Shown piece by piece: positions 21,105 through 32,007 of a DNA stretch of 64,000 bases. This DNA comes from Thamnaconus septentrionalis (lineage: Eukaryota > Chordata > Actinopteri > Tetraodontiformes > Monacanthidae), in contig CM020515.1 of assembly GCA_009823395.1 (NCBI GenBank), forward strand, positions 9,973,989 to 10,037,988, read 5' to 3'. Position 1 is the stretch's first letter, and the number at the start of each line of letters is the position of its first letter. The position numbers and the translations under genes are program-made. The notes under the pieces were generated by a model. That model made no database searches and had not been told where the DNA came from. It saw only the letters and a list, made by a program, of their open reading frames with translations.

Positions 21105-21536
21105 CAACTCGTCACTCCTCAGTCCCTGCAGAGTCAAACAACCAGAGGGGGCGCCTATGCTTCACCTGATGGCTTTTAGAGATTGTGTTGACAGTGCAAT
21201 TTCTATTACTTTTTAGATTATTTAGCAATCATCAAAATGATGGAAAAAAACAACGACTGCCTATTTACTGACATCAGTCATTTTATATTGCCAACATATA
21301 ATTTAAAACAGATATGATGGAAGCTACTGATTTAAATAATTTAACATGCATGTAGTTTAACATGTGTATGTTCATGCAGAACAGTTTAAAAATTTGATCT
21401 ATAATAATATGTGAATGTACTAGAGGGGAAAAGTTGTACTTTCATACAGTCAGTCTTCTCTGAAGTCCTGCAGAGGTTGCATAAATAACCCAATTATGAA
21501 AATTCATATGTACCATGTTTCCCCCTCAGAGGAGAC
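21105..21536. other. Intergenic spacer, D-upstream module
   Basis: Conserved flank before group D genes (caaacaaccagagggggcgc onwards), shared with 34443-34884, 39240-39677, 43829-44176, 52507-52949 and 57268-57711. Confidence 0.7.
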
Positions 21537-21636
21537 ATGCAAACTTCCTGTCTTATAAACAGGAGCTGAGCACAGAACAGTGGAACAGTCACACATTTCT
21601 GCTCCGATCAGTGGACACTGCTGTGTTTCTCACAGA

Positions 21637-22072
21637 ATGGAGAGCGCAGTCATCAGCAGTTTATTATTCTTACTGACTATTCATGGTGAGATCACTGTTC
21701 TGCTACTTCTTCTGTGTGTCTGTGTGGCCACTTTAATATTCATCACTGTGTCTTTGCTTCCAGGAGTCTGGAGTGAAATCAAACTGGATCAGTCTCAGTC
21801 AGCAGTCAAGAGTCCTGGAGAGACAGTGAGGATGTCCTGCATCATATCAGGATATAGCATGACAAGCTACAACATTCACTGGGTACGACAGAGGCCAGGA
21901 AAAGCTCTGGAGTGGATGGGGTGGATGAACACTGGTAGAAACTCTGCTACCTACGCCAGCTCCTTCCAGAGTCGTTTCAGCATGACTGAAGATGTTCCAC
22001 GCAGCACTCAGTTCCTCCAGATCAGCAGCCTGACAGCAGAAGATTCTGCTGTTTACTTCTGTGCTCGAGATG
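21637..22072 (+). CDS. ighv: VH22, group D heavy variable segment
   Basis: Leader 21637-21685 ([17 protein letters not shown]), V exon 21764-22072. FR1 [22 protein letters not shown]1 [10 protein letters not shown]2 [17 protein letters not shown]2 [10 protein letters not shown]3 [20 protein letters not shown] ending YFCAR with Phe for Tyr. Octamer ATGCAAAC 21537-21544, TATAAA 21554-21559. Signal: heptamer CACTGTG 22073-22079, 23-base S5 spacer, ACAAAAACC 22103-22111. The fourth and fifth heptamer bases make it the inverse of the usual CACAGTG. Confidence 0.93.
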
Positions 22073-22111
22073 CACTGTGACTGAAAGAAGCTGCACAGCT
22101 GCACAAAAACC

Positions 22112-22711
22112 TCCAAACAACAACCGCAGCCTCAACTTGAGGAGAGTTTTCAAAACATTGTTTTTCATGAAGTAAATTCTCTAGGGTCATGATGTGCATT
22201 TGAACACAATCATACAAAAGTAATTATTGTCTGTCCTTAGCTTGATCATTTACGATCTGCTGTCAGTCTGAAAAAATATGAATATGACTTGATTTTCACT
22301 CTGTTGGACATCTCCATTAAATACTTTCAAAGACAAATGGAAACCACCACCTACAATGAAAATGTCTTGAATTTTTGACAATATGAATATTTACACTTAA
22401 AAGATGGGTGGAGGTTTAACAGCTTCAGCCTGTCAAGGAGAGCAAGGTTTGAACAGTTAAAGCCTCTAAAATTTTAGATCCAAAGATTTTCAACTAATAT
22501 CTCAATGCATATGGAAGAGTTCTGTTGTGTCAGTTGCCACAATCCATTGCCATTGTGTGATGCTAAGTTATGAAATTTAGCCAGTTGTGACCGTCCTTGG
22601 AACATCAATGAACCCCTCAACAACCTGAGTCCCCTCATGCCTTCACTAGTGGTGTCAAGAGTGACTGACAACAGGTCTGACTTTTCTGTAAATACTTGTG
22701 TGTTTCTCTCT
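22112..22711. other. Intergenic spacer, C'-upstream module
   Basis: Conserved flank between group D and C' genes, also at 35464-36000, 53525-54060 and 58291-58853. No gene seen. Confidence 0.7.
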
Positions 22712-22803
22712 ATGCAAAGTGAACTTCCTACATCCTGCTATAAAGACCTGGCATCATGCTGTCAGTCTCAGCAGAAGAAGAGGAAGAAGAAGAAGTCGTC
22801 ACC

Positions 22804-23243
22804 ATGTTGTCTGTAGCTCTGCTGCTGCTGCTGCTGGCTGCTGGATCCAGTGAGTGTCACTGAGGCAGAGACACTGACAGTATGATCAGCTCACACTGAG
22901 CGCTCACTGTTAAAACACTGCTTCAATGTTCATGTCTTCCTCCACAGGTGTCAAGTGTGAAACGCTGACCCAGCCGACCTCTGTGACTGTGCAGCCAGGA
23001 CAACGTCTGACCATCAACTGTCAGGTCTCCTATGCACTGGGCTATTGGACAGCTTGGATCAGACAGCCTGCAGGAAAGGGACTGGAGTGGATTGGATATA
23101 GCTGTTCTGGATGTACAGCACATTACAAAGATTCTCTGAGGAGTCAGTTCAGTATCACTGTTGACTCCTCCAGCAACACAGTGACTCTCAGTGGACAGAA
23201 TATGCAGCCTGGAGACACTGCAGTGTATTACTGTGCCAGAGAT
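22804..23243 (+). CDS. ighv: VH23, group C' heavy variable segment with CxxC in CDR2
   Basis: Leader 22804-22849 (MLSVALLLLLLAAGS), V exon 22948-23243. CDR1 is one residue short (YALGYW) and CDR2 has Cys-Ser-Gly-Cys (YSCSGCTA). FR3 RSQFSITVDSSSNTVTLSGQ. Octamer ATGCAAAG 22712-22719, TATAAA 22739-22744. Signal: CACAGTG 23244-23250, 23-base S4 spacer that otherwise marks group C genes, ACAAAAACT 23274-23282. The next gene is group A, as with other S4 signals. Confidence 0.93.
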
Positions 23244-23282
23244 CACAGTGATGAACGAAAGCAGACGTGTCCTACAAAAACT

Positions 23283-23672
23283 CTGTTGAGCTTTTCCCAT
23301 ACAGTGTCCAACAGAGGGCAGTAGAACACATGCAGTCAGTCGGGACAGAAGACGGGACGCTCATCATGCTGTGGGGCTGTGACTTCCTGTCTCTCAGCTG
23401 CACCAACTTCTTTTGCCACAATGACAAAAATATTGACAAGAGTTCTATTTTGGTCTTCAACCACAGGAATTGATATGATAATAAACGTTACAATAAGTGA
23501 TATAAATTAAACAGGTTAAGTTTGTATCAAGGCCATCTTCACTGAACAATAAATTCAAAACTGAATGGAAAATCAATTGAGTTCAAAATCTCTGTGGCTG
23601 CATTAATATAATGATTTGAATTTTCTGTCAGTCCAGACACATCTAAGGTGTTCGTGTAAGTGGGAGGAGTCA
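23283..23672. other. Intergenic spacer, A-upstream module
   Basis: The module found after every S4 signal, containing gagggcagtagaacacatgc. Also at 27640, 38276, 42865, 51571 and 56301. Confidence 0.7.
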
Positions 23673-23769
23673 ATGCAAATCTCTGGTCTCTTCCATCTCT
23701 ACATATGTGTTGCTGGGATCAAATCACTGACAGTCACACTGCAGACTGGACAGAGACAACTGTCTGAAA

Positions 23770-24204
23770 ATGACCGGAACTGATTATTTAATTGTTTTGC
23801 TCATCCTGTCTGTTTACTGGGCAGGTAAGATTGTTTGGTGTTTGTCACTTTGTTGCTTATTTAATCAGCTGCACAGCGCTAATGAGTTTTATTTTTTCTA
23901 GGTGCTGAGGGTCAAACCATGACTGAGTCCAAGTCAGTGGTTAAAACCCCTGGTGACTCTCACAGACTGATCTGCACTTATTCAAGGTTTGGTGGTGATA
24001 TATATGCTGCTTGGGTCAGACAGGCTCCTGGAAAAGGATTGGAGTGGATCGCGTACATCAGCGATGGTGGTGGCAGCATCTACTACTCTGACTCATTCAG
24101 AGGCCGCTTCACCATCTCCAGAGACAACAGCAGAAAGCAGGTGTATCTGCAGATGAACAGTCTGAGGACTGAAGATTCTGCTGTTTATTACTGTGCCAGA
24201 CATC
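23770..24204 (+). CDS. ighv: VH24, group A heavy variable segment with an S1 signal
   Basis: Leader 23770-23824, V exon 23902-24204. FR1 [21 protein letters not shown]1 [11 protein letters not shown]2 [10 protein letters not shown]3 [10 protein letters not shown]. Octamer ATGCAAAT 23673-23680. Signal: CACAGTG 24205-24211, but the spacer is S1 (group C/C' type) with ACAAAAACC 24234-24242; other group A genes use S2. The next gene is group E, as it is after S1-bearing VH59. Confidence 0.92.
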
Positions 24205-24242
24205 CACAGTGACACAAACCATTAGAGAGCTGAACAAAAACC

Positions 24243-24546
24243 CCTCAGAGTGACATGAAGCCACCAGAGGAGGCGCTCTCAGACCACACATCAGCTCACC
24301 ATGACAGCAAATGAGCAACGAGACTGAATCTTTAAAAACAAAACAAAATAAAAAACAAACTAAAACACAAAAATACACAAACACAATCTTCAGGTTAACA
24401 CAATACCTTCCCTCAAACAGTATATAGTCAAACATTTTCCCACAAGGCTCAAGTGAACTGATCCATGGAGTGTAAAAACAACTTGTTTCCACCTGATTGG
24501 TTGTAATACTTTCACTCCACTCCAGCTTCCTTCATCAATGATCAAC
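24243..24546. other. Intergenic spacer, E-upstream module
   Basis: Shared with 47307-47831 and 59428-59729 (cagtatatagtcaaa ... ctggctccatgtggcc region). No gene seen. Confidence 0.65.
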
Positions 24547-24651
24547 ATGCAAATGATTTTGGCTCCATGTGGCCTTATAAGGAGGTAACATGAAGGTGGA
24601 GCATCAGTGAGAAGACAGAGGAGCTCACATCAGCTCAGCGTCAACATCAAC

Positions 24652-25105
24652 ATGGTCTCTGGAGCTCTGACACTGCTGCTGCTGCTGCTGCTGGCTGCTG
24701 GATCCTGTGAGCAGCTTCTTCTCTCCCATCAACACATTCACACTCAACAGTCATCAGATGGATGATGGAGATGGTTGTGATTTGTGTTTCCACAGGTGTG
24801 AATGCTGTTGATCTCCTCCAGCCACACTCCATGGCTGTGCAGCCTGGACAGACTCTGACCATCGGCTGTCAGGTTTCTGGTTATTCTCTGACTGACAACA
24901 ACTATGCAACAGGTTGGATCAGACAGCGTGAAGGGAAACCAATGGACTGGATCTTCCATCAGTGGGGTGGTGGTGGCTTTCCTAAAAACGATGCCCTGAA
25001 GAACAAGTTCAGCTACAGCAGGGACACCTCGGCTGGAACTGTGACTCTGACAGGACAGAACTTGCAGGCTGAGGACACAGCTGTTTACTACTGTGTGCGT
25101 TACCC
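24652..25105 (+). CDS. ighv: VH25, group E heavy variable segment (only intact copy)
   Basis: Leader 24652-24706 (MVSGALTLLLLLLLAAGS), V exon 24796-25105. FR1 VNAVDLLQPHSMAVQPGQTL, long CDR1 GYSLTDNNYA, FR2 WIRQREGKPMDWIF, CDR2 QWGGGGF, FR3 KNKFSYSRDTSAGTVTLTGQ ending YYCVRY. Perfect octamer ATGCAAAT 24547-24554 and a ttataagg TATA region. Signal: CACAGTG 25106-25112, 23-base S7 spacer, ACAGAAACC 25136-25144. VH60 is a pseudogene of this group and VH48 a bare leader. Confidence 0.92.
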
Positions 25106-25144
25106 CACAGTGATACAAACCAGTGAGAGACCTGCACAGAAACC

Positions 25145-25990
25145 CTTAACATCTGTGACGCACACATGTCAACAATGAGAGGTGTGAAAAATAGATTAAA
25201 CTAAGTCAATGGAACAAAGCTGAAATGTTTCTGCTAGTGGGGGTTTTGTTCATAGCGCTGAACAACAACACCTCAGAGTTTCACAGAGACATGAAGCCAC
25301 CAGAGGAGGCGCTATGAGACCACAAAAAAGAAAAAAACAAAACCCACAACAGTTCAACTCATCCATTCATTCATTCATTCATCTTCTACACCGGCTTATT
25401 CCTATTCAGGGTCACCGGGGTCTGCTGGAGCCTATCCCAGCTGTCATAGGGCGAAGGCAGGGTACACCCTGGACAACTCACCAGTTCATCACAGGGCCAC
25501 ATAGAAACAAACAACCATTCACACTCACATGCACACCTACGGACAATATAGAGTGTTCAATTGACCTCACATGCATGTTTCTGGATTGTGGGAGGAAGCC
25601 GGAGAACCCGGAGAGAACTCAACTCATCCAGTGACAAACAAATATCTCTCTATGTCCACTACTAATGGCGTCAACCCAGGAAAAATGTTGTAGCCAGTGA
25701 ATTTGTTGTATTCACCTTTGCATTATAGATCTCTGACAGTAAATTTTAGGTGCAGTAAAAAGACAAAAAATTTTAAACACATTGTGAGTGGTTGTCTAAT
25801 GAAGTTTTTCCAGGATTGGATTGAAATTGTTTCATGTAGCAGTGCGCACAACTTAAATCATTGCATTTTTATATCAATATATTTCTTGATACACTTGAAA
25901 AATAATGCGAATAAACTCATGAGGCAGTTTTTGTGTGTGCAACACAGGCTGATGATCTTGTTCTTCATCAAGCACTTGAAGGAGGAGTCA
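25145..25990. other. Intergenic spacer, B'-upstream module with SINE
   Basis: The reversed SINE at 25366-25618 interrupts the B'-upstream module. The rest matches 17904-18387. Confidence 0.7.
25366..25618 (-). mobile_element. 5'-truncated SINE, reverse orientation
   Basis: Begins (in window sense) with the (ATTC)n tail and runs through the SINE body to ggagaacccggagagaac. Target-site duplication TCAACTCATCCA at 25354-25365 and 25619-25630. Paralogous spacers near 17990 and 49458 keep the empty site. Shortened derivatives persist at 33446, 36049 and 54110. Confidence 0.93.
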
Positions 25991-26066
25991 ATGCAAAACT
26001 CACTTGATCTTCCACCTACTTAATGTGACTGCAGAGAGGAGGACAGAGGACACTCAGTGTGACACC

Positions 26067-26494
26067 ATGGACGGCAAGACAGGACTGTTGATATTAATTC
26101 TCTGCTGGGCAGGTGATGATCATCATGTGTCTTCACTTTGACCTGACTTCTGATTTCAGGCTCAAATAATATTTCTGGATGTCTTTAGCAGGTGTTGATG
26201 GTCAGACTCTGGTGGAATCTGAGTCTGTGGTTAAACGTCCTGGAGAATCTCACAGACTGACCTGTTCAGCCTCTGGATTCACATTCAGCGGCTACTGGAT
26301 GGCCTGGGTCAGACAGGCTCCTGGAAAAGGACTGGAGTGGATCGCAAGCCATAGGGGCAGCAGCTACATCTACTACTCTGACTCAGTCAGAGGCCGCTTC
26401 ACCATCTCCAGAGACAACAGCAGACAGCAGCTGTATCTGCAGATGAACAGTCTGAGGACTGAAGATTCTGCTGTTTATTACTGTGCCAGAGACC
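26067..26494 (+). CDS. ighv: VH26, group B' heavy variable segment
   Basis: Leader 26067-26112, V exon 26192-26494. CDR1 [11 protein letters not shown]2 HRGSSYI, FR3 [19 protein letters not shown]. Octamer ATGCAAAA 25991-25998. Signal: CACAGTG 26495-26501, 23-base S3 spacer, ACAAAAACC 26525-26533. It starts a B'-C-A run with VH27 and VH28. Confidence 0.94.
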
Positions 26495-26533
26495 CACAGT
26501 GACTGGGGTTGGTTGAGCAGCCGTACAAAAACC

Positions 26534-27088
26534 CACACACAGTGTTGTTTTGCAATAGGCCTTCATGATGAATTTCCTCAATATATATTATTCAAGATAA
26601 TGATGAATTCAAAGCCCTTTGTCATCTACACGAGATTTTACTAAAAAAAAAAAAAAAAAAAAGTACAAACATCATTGACGAAAACCGGCGCTTTTTTTTC
26701 CTGTCACAGCTTTAATTAAGTGGCTATAAAAGGTGGATGGATGGTCATGTGGCATTTCTGAACAACCATCACATCTAAGGCATCCAACACAACGTGAGTT
26801 AAATCACATGAACAAGATAAGTTAAAAACAATTTCAAACACTTCTAAAAGTCTTATATTATTTTTTTTTATATTATTGTTTTTAAAAGGGCATATTTGAC
26901 ACTAGAAGTTCTGATCTAAATTCCAATGTATCCATATTTCTGTTAATCATGTTTTTATATATAATTTTAGTTCATTTGTCATTTTAATCGATCATTCTTG
27001 TCAAGTGGTTTATAGAATGAAACACATTTGATTTTTTATGGTTTCTCATATATTTTTCTTTAAAAAAAAGATATAAGAAAAGGATTCT
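26534..27088. other. Intergenic spacer, C-upstream module
   Basis: AT-rich, includes a poly-A run at about 26643-26662. Shared with 37146-37717, 41758-42314 and 55200-55746. Confidence 0.65.
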
Positions 27089-27177
27089 ATGCAAACTCAG
27101 CTACCTTCCTCCTCTTCTTCCTCAGCTATAAAAACTTCACATCCAGCTCTCAGAGCTCACATCACTTCAACCTCATC

Positions 27178-27600
27178 ATGACCATGTTCTCTGTGGCTCT
27201 GCTGCTGCTGCTGGCAGCTGATTGTGAGTCACCACATCTGATGCAGTCCCACTTTTTCTGATGTTGACTGTTTTTCATCATGACGTTTTTCTCATTGCAA
27301 CAGGTGTCAGGTGTCAAACGCTGACTCAACCAGCCTCTGTGACTGTGCAGCCAGGACAAAGTCTGACCATCAGCTGTCAGGTCTCCTATTCACTCAGCAG
27401 CTACTACACAGCTTGGATCAGACAGCCTGCAGGAAAAGGACTGGAGTGGATCGGCAGTGCTGTTCCATCCAGCACATATTACAAAGATTCTCTGAGGAGC
27501 CAGTTCAGTATCACCTTAGACTCCTCCAGCAACACAGTAACTCTCAGTGGACAGAATATGCAGCCTGGAGACACTGCAGTGTATTACTGTGCCAGAGACC
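27178..27600 (+). CDS. ighv: VH27, group C heavy variable segment
   Basis: Leader 27178-27223 (MTMFSVALLLLLAAD), V exon 27304-27600. CDR1 YSLSSYY, CDR2 AVPSST, FR3 RSQFSITLDSSSNTVTLSGQ. Octamer ATGCAAAC 27089-27096, TATA from 27127. Signal: CACAGTG 27601-27607, 23-base S4 spacer, GCAAAAACT 27631-27639, whose first base is off consensus. The CDR2 cassette reappears in the truncated VH40. Confidence 0.93.
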
Positions 27601-27639
27601 CACAGTGATGAACGAAAGCAGATGCGTCCTGCAAAAACT

Positions 27640-28032
27640 CTGTTGAGCTTTTCCCATACAGTGTCCAACAGAGGGCAGTAGAACACATGCAGTCAGTCGG
27701 GACAGAAGACGGGATGCTCATCATGGTGTGGGGCTGTGACTTCCTGTCTCTCAGCTGCACCAACTTCTTTTTGCCACAATGACAAAAATATTGACAAGAG
27801 TTCTATTTTGGTCTTCAACAGCAGGAATTGATATGATAATGGACGTTACAATAAGTGATCCAAAAATAAACAGGTTAAGTTTGTATCAGTACATTCGTCA
27901 ATGAACAATAAATTCAGAAATGTATGGAAAAATAATTGAGATCAAAATCGCTGTGCCCACATTAAAATAATGATTTGAATTTTCTCTCAGTCCAGACACA
28001 TCTAAGGTGTTTCCACCGAGGGGGAGGAGTCA
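27640..28032. other. Intergenic spacer, A-upstream module
   Basis: Same module as 23283-23672; no gene seen. Confidence 0.65.
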
Positions 28033-28129
28033 ATGCAAATCTCTGGTCTCTTGCATCTCTACATATGTGTTACTGAGATCAAATCACCGACAGTCACACT
28101 GCAGACTGGACAGAGACAACTGTCTGAAA

Positions 28130-28557
28130 ATGACCAAAGCTGATTATTTAGTTGTTTTGCTCATCCTGTCTGTTTACTGGGCAGGTAAGATTGTTTGTTA
28201 CTTTGTTTCTCGTTGGATTGGCTGCACTGTGTGAATGGACTGTTTCACTGTTTCTAGGTGCTGAGGGTCAAACCTTGACTGAGTCTGAATCAGTGGCTAA
28301 AAGACCTGGAGACTCTCACAGACTGATCTGCACTTATTCAGGGTTCAGTAGTGATATATATGCTGCTTGGATCAGACAGGCTCCTGGAAAAGGACTGGAG
28401 TGGATCGCGTACATCAACCCCAGTAGTGGCACTGCGTACTCTGAATCATTCAGAGGCCGCTTCACCATCTCCAGAGACAACAGCAGAAAGCAGGTGTTTC
28501 TGCAGATGAACAGTCTGAGGACTGAAGATTCTGCTGTTTATTACTGTGCCAAAGAGT
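28130..28557 (+). CDS. ighv: VH28, group A heavy variable segment
   Basis: Leader 28130-28184 (starts MTKADYLV), V exon 28258-28557. CDR1 GFSSDIYA as in VH9 and VH43, CDR2 INPSSGT, then [14 protein letters not shown]. The end reads YYCAK, with Lys where most genes have Arg. Octamer ATGCAAAT 28033-28040. Signal: CACAGTG 28558-28564, S2 spacer, ACAAAAACA 28587-28595. Duplicate of VH9, with a different CDR2. Confidence 0.93.
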
Positions 28558-28595
28558 CACAGTGATACAGGAACCAGCAACACTGTACAAAAACA

Positions 28596-29040
28596 CAACT
28601 CAGAAAAAATTCAAAGCCTGACCACTGAAGTCACCACAGGGGGCACCCTTGTTCAGCCATTGACATTTGGCAATTAATCTACAAAGATCAGCGTAGGTTC
28701 CATTCCCATAACTTCTTCAACGTTTTAAAAATATATCATGACAACAAAATACATGACCTGTAAACTGGGACTGTTTCCCTTGCCAGTGATTGACATCTGT
28801 CGTCTCTTATCAGCATTTCCACTGCATATAGATATAAAAGAGAATGGCTATGACATAAACCGGTTAACATGGGAGTGATTTTATAAGTTTGTTTCATTAA
28901 ACTGTCGACAAGGAAAGAACATTTCAAAATCTACTATTGAACCAATATTTGATTTTCTAACGACCAACATTGTTCATTCGACTCTCATAGATCTCAGGAA
29001 ACAAGGCAAGAGTCAAATCCAGTTTCCAGAGGAGGAGTCA
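28596..29040. other. Intergenic spacer, A-to-B type
   Basis: Near-identical to 9845-10289. No gene seen. Confidence 0.65.
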
Positions 29041-29101
29041 ATGCAAAACACTGAGTGCTTATATCTGACTGCAGAGAGAAGGACAGTGGACACAGTTCAA
29101 C

Positions 29102-29537
29102 ATGATGGACTACAGGACGGCACTGCTTCTATTAACCATCTGCTGGACAGGTCCACATCTTTATAGAGACTTATTGCACATTTACATTGGTCTGTGTCAT
29201 CAGTTTCATTCATGGTTTTCTTTCTTGGCAGGTGTTGATGGTCAGACTCTGGTGGAATCTGACCCAGTGGTTAAACGTCCTGGAGAATCTCACAGACTGA
29301 CCTGTTCAGCCTCTGGATTCACATCCAGCAGCTATGGCATGAACTGGGTCAGACAGGCTTCTGGAAAAGGACTGGAGTGGATCTCATACATCAGCACTGG
29401 TAGCAGCTACATCTACTACTCTGACTCAGTCAGAGGCCGCTTCACCATCTCCAGAGATGACTCCAGTAGTAAACTCTATCTGCAGATGAGCAGTCTGAAG
29501 ACTGAGGACACTGCAGTGTATTACTGTGCCAGAGGGT
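29102..29537 (+). CDS. ighv: VH29, group B heavy variable segment, hybrid 3' end
   Basis: Leader 29102-29150 ([17 protein letters not shown]), V exon 29232-29537. CDR1 [10 protein letters not shown]2 [15 protein letters not shown]2 [10 protein letters not shown]3 [10 protein letters not shown]. Everything up to the YYCAR codons matches VH10; everything after matches the C-type flank of VH12. Octamer ATGCAAAA 29041-29048. Signal: CACAGTG 29538-29544, S1 spacer, ACAAAAACC 29567-29575. Confidence 0.92.
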
Positions 29538-29575
29538 CACAGTGACACAAAGCATTAGAGAGCTGAACAAAAACC

Positions 29576-30272
29576 TCCTCCGTGTCAGAGTGACATGAAG
29601 CCACCAGAGGAGGCGCTCTAAGACCACACATCAGCTCACCAAAAGAGTGAATGGAGAAAAAAAAATCTTAATGTAAAGAAAATATTTATCAATATTTTTA
29701 TTCAGACGTCTTCACAATCACACCAACAGCATCTGGGTATGAATCACAATGTGTTCCTTTTATTTGTTCCACCTGCTTCACTACAGCCGCCTCCTCCACC
29801 ACCTGGCCCCACCTCGTCAGCCTTAGTCACCTCCACCTGTGACTCCCAGCTGCGAGCAATCAACCAGCCAGTGTTTAAACAGGGGGCGCCCTTGTTTCAC
29901 CTGAGATTTTAGAACCTTTGTTGACAGTGCAATTTCTGTTATTTTTCAGATAATTTAGCAATAATCAAAAAGTAAGAAAAAAAACACCTTTCAACAACAA
30001 CTGCCTATTTACTAACGTCATTCATTTTATGTTGACAACATATACCTTTAAACAGCTATCGTGGAAGATACTTATTTAAATAATTTAGCATGCACGTATG
30101 TGTATGTTAATGCAGAACAGTTTGAAATTTGGCCTGTAAATAATATGTGAATGTACTAGAGGGTAAAAGTTGTAGCTTCATACAGTTTGTCTTCTCTAAA
30201 GTCCTGCAGAGATTGCATAAATTACCAAATTATGAAAATTGGCTTGTACCATGTTTCCCCCATAAAGGAAAC
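29576..30272. other. Intergenic spacer, D-upstream module with dispersed repeat
   Basis: Near-copy of 13043-13739, including dispersed-repeat copy 3. Confidence 0.7.
29752..29874 (+). repeat. Dispersed repeat, copy 3
   Basis: Same unit as 8709-8826 and 13218-13340. Confidence 0.65.
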
Positions 30273-30397
30273 ATTCAAACTTCCTGTCTTATAAACAGGA
30301 ACTGAGCACAGAATAGTGGAACAGTCACACATTTCTGCTCTGATCAGTGGACAGTGCGCAGTCATCAGCAGTTTATTATTCTTACTGACTATTCATG
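30273..30397 (+). pseudogene. ighv: VH30, group D promoter-leader relic
   Basis: Altered octamer ATTCAAAC 30273-30280 (same change as in VH13), a TATA region, and a leader stretch ending at 30397 before a gtgag donor. A deletion has removed the region with the ATG (gtggaca joins directly to gtgcgcagtc). No V exon follows; the sequence passes into the C'-upstream module. Confidence 0.85.
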
Positions 30398-30839
30398 GTG
30401 AGATCACTGTTCTGCTACTTCTTCTGTGTGTGTGGCCCTTTTTCTGGCTCTTTTGTACATTCCCTATAAATATTATCAAAGCCAAATTAAAATCATCAAA
30501 CGACCAGCATCAAAACTCCTTTCAAGTTTTACAATATTATTTGTACTTTCAAGGTTTCACAGCTTCAGCCTGTTGAGCAGAGTAAGGCTTGAACAGTTAC
30601 ATCCTCTAACATTTTATATCCCAACATAAATTTGCCATCTCCTGATGTTCTCAGCACTGAACAACATTATTTTCTCATTCTGTATGAAAGAGTTTTGTTG
30701 TGTCACAATTAAACACCCTTGTGTGGCGGAATGCTATGAAATTTATCCGGATGTGACCATCTAAAGTCCCCTCATGCCTTTACTAGTAGTGTCAATAGTA
30801 ACATGTCTGACTCTTCTCTTAAAACCTGTGATTCTCTCT
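30398..30839. other. Intergenic spacer, C'-upstream module
   Basis: Remnant of the D intron, then the flank found before C' genes. Confidence 0.6.
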
Positions 30840-30945
30840 ATGCAAAGTGAGCTTCCTACATCCTGCTATAAAGACCTGGCATCATGCGGTCAGTCTCAGC
30901 AGAAGAAGAAGAGAGGCTCCCACTGGACCACCTTCAGTCGTCACC

Positions 30946-31366
30946 ATGTTGTCTGTAGCTCTGCTGCTGCTGGCTGCCGGATCCAGTGAGTGAGACACTG
31001 ACAGTATGATCAGCTCACACTGAGCGCTCACTGTTAGAACACTGCTTCAATGTTCATGTCTTCCTCCACAGGTGTCAAGTGTGAAACGCTGACTCAGCCG
31101 ACCTCTGTGACTGTGCAGCAAGGACAAAGTCTGACCATCAACTGTCAGGTCTCCTATTCACTGGATCGCTATGGCACTCACTGGATCCGACAGTCTGCAG
31201 GAAAAGGACTGGAGTGGATGGGGGTCAACTGCGTTGAATGCCAAGCAGTTTACAAAGATTCTCTCAAGAACAAATTTAGTATTGATTTTGACTCCTCCAG
31301 CAAGACAGCGACTCTAAATGGACAGAATATGCAGCCTGAAGACAGTGCAGTGTATTACTGTGTAAC
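30946..31366 (+). CDS. ighv: VH31, group C' heavy variable segment with CxxC in CDR2
   Basis: Leader 30946-30985 (13 codons plus one base), V exon 31072-31366. CDR1 YSLDRYG, FR2 WIRQSAGKGLEWMG, CDR2 NCVECQA with a Cys-Val-Glu-Cys pair, FR3 KNKFSIDFDSSSKTATLNGQ. The segment ends early (YYCVT instead of YYCAR plus one), and the germline frame runs through the heptamer without a stop. Octamer ATGCAAAG 30840-30847, TATAAA 30867-30872. Signal: CACAGTG 31367-31373, S1 spacer, ACAAAACCC 31396-31404. Confidence 0.91.
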
Positions 31367-31404
31367 CACAGTGACACAAACCACCAGAGAGCTGAACAAA
31401 ACCC

Positions 31405-32007
31405 CTCAGTCTCAGAGTGACATGAAGCCACCAGAGGAGGCACTCTAAGACCACAAGCAATTTAACAGAAAAGACCAAAAATAAAATTCACTTTGATCAG
31501 AAGCATCTTACTCATGAGATATCAGAGCAACATGATTAGACAGCATGTGCTCAATAAGTTTCTTGGATGGTAATCACAGAATGTAGATAATGCTTTGTCG
31601 TGAGTAAGACGTTAAGCCCAAATTTTACAGCTTTAGTTTTGGACCTCTAGATGGGCATCTGGCCTGACTGGAATTTAAAAACTATAGTGTAAAAACAAGC
31701 AAAGAAACAAAATTACTGACTTTGATATTAAGGGCAACAAAGAGGCCAGTTGATGTAAATTGATGTAAACTTGATCTTTCTTTTTGGCTGTTGTCATGAC
31801 ATAAATAAAATCATAGAGTCTTTTGGAATATTAATCTGCTTTAAAACATTTATATACATGTGTTTGTGAAACAAAAAAAAATCTACAGACTCATGTCAGT
31901 CGTAATGACTTCCTGGCTTTAAGGTGGAGTCAATGAAAAACTCTGACACCCTCCACCTCGACTTACCATCTTGCAGACAGAGGACCGTGGACACCCAGTC
32001 TGACACA
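31405..32007. other. Intergenic spacer before VH32
   Basis: Near-identical to 44381-44981. Includes the altered octamer ATGAAAAA at 31933-31940. Confidence 0.7.

Noticed and set aside
22923..23300. Long antisense open frames over V exons
   Set aside because: They are mirror frames of V exons, recur at the same place in each group, and have no leader or domain of their own.
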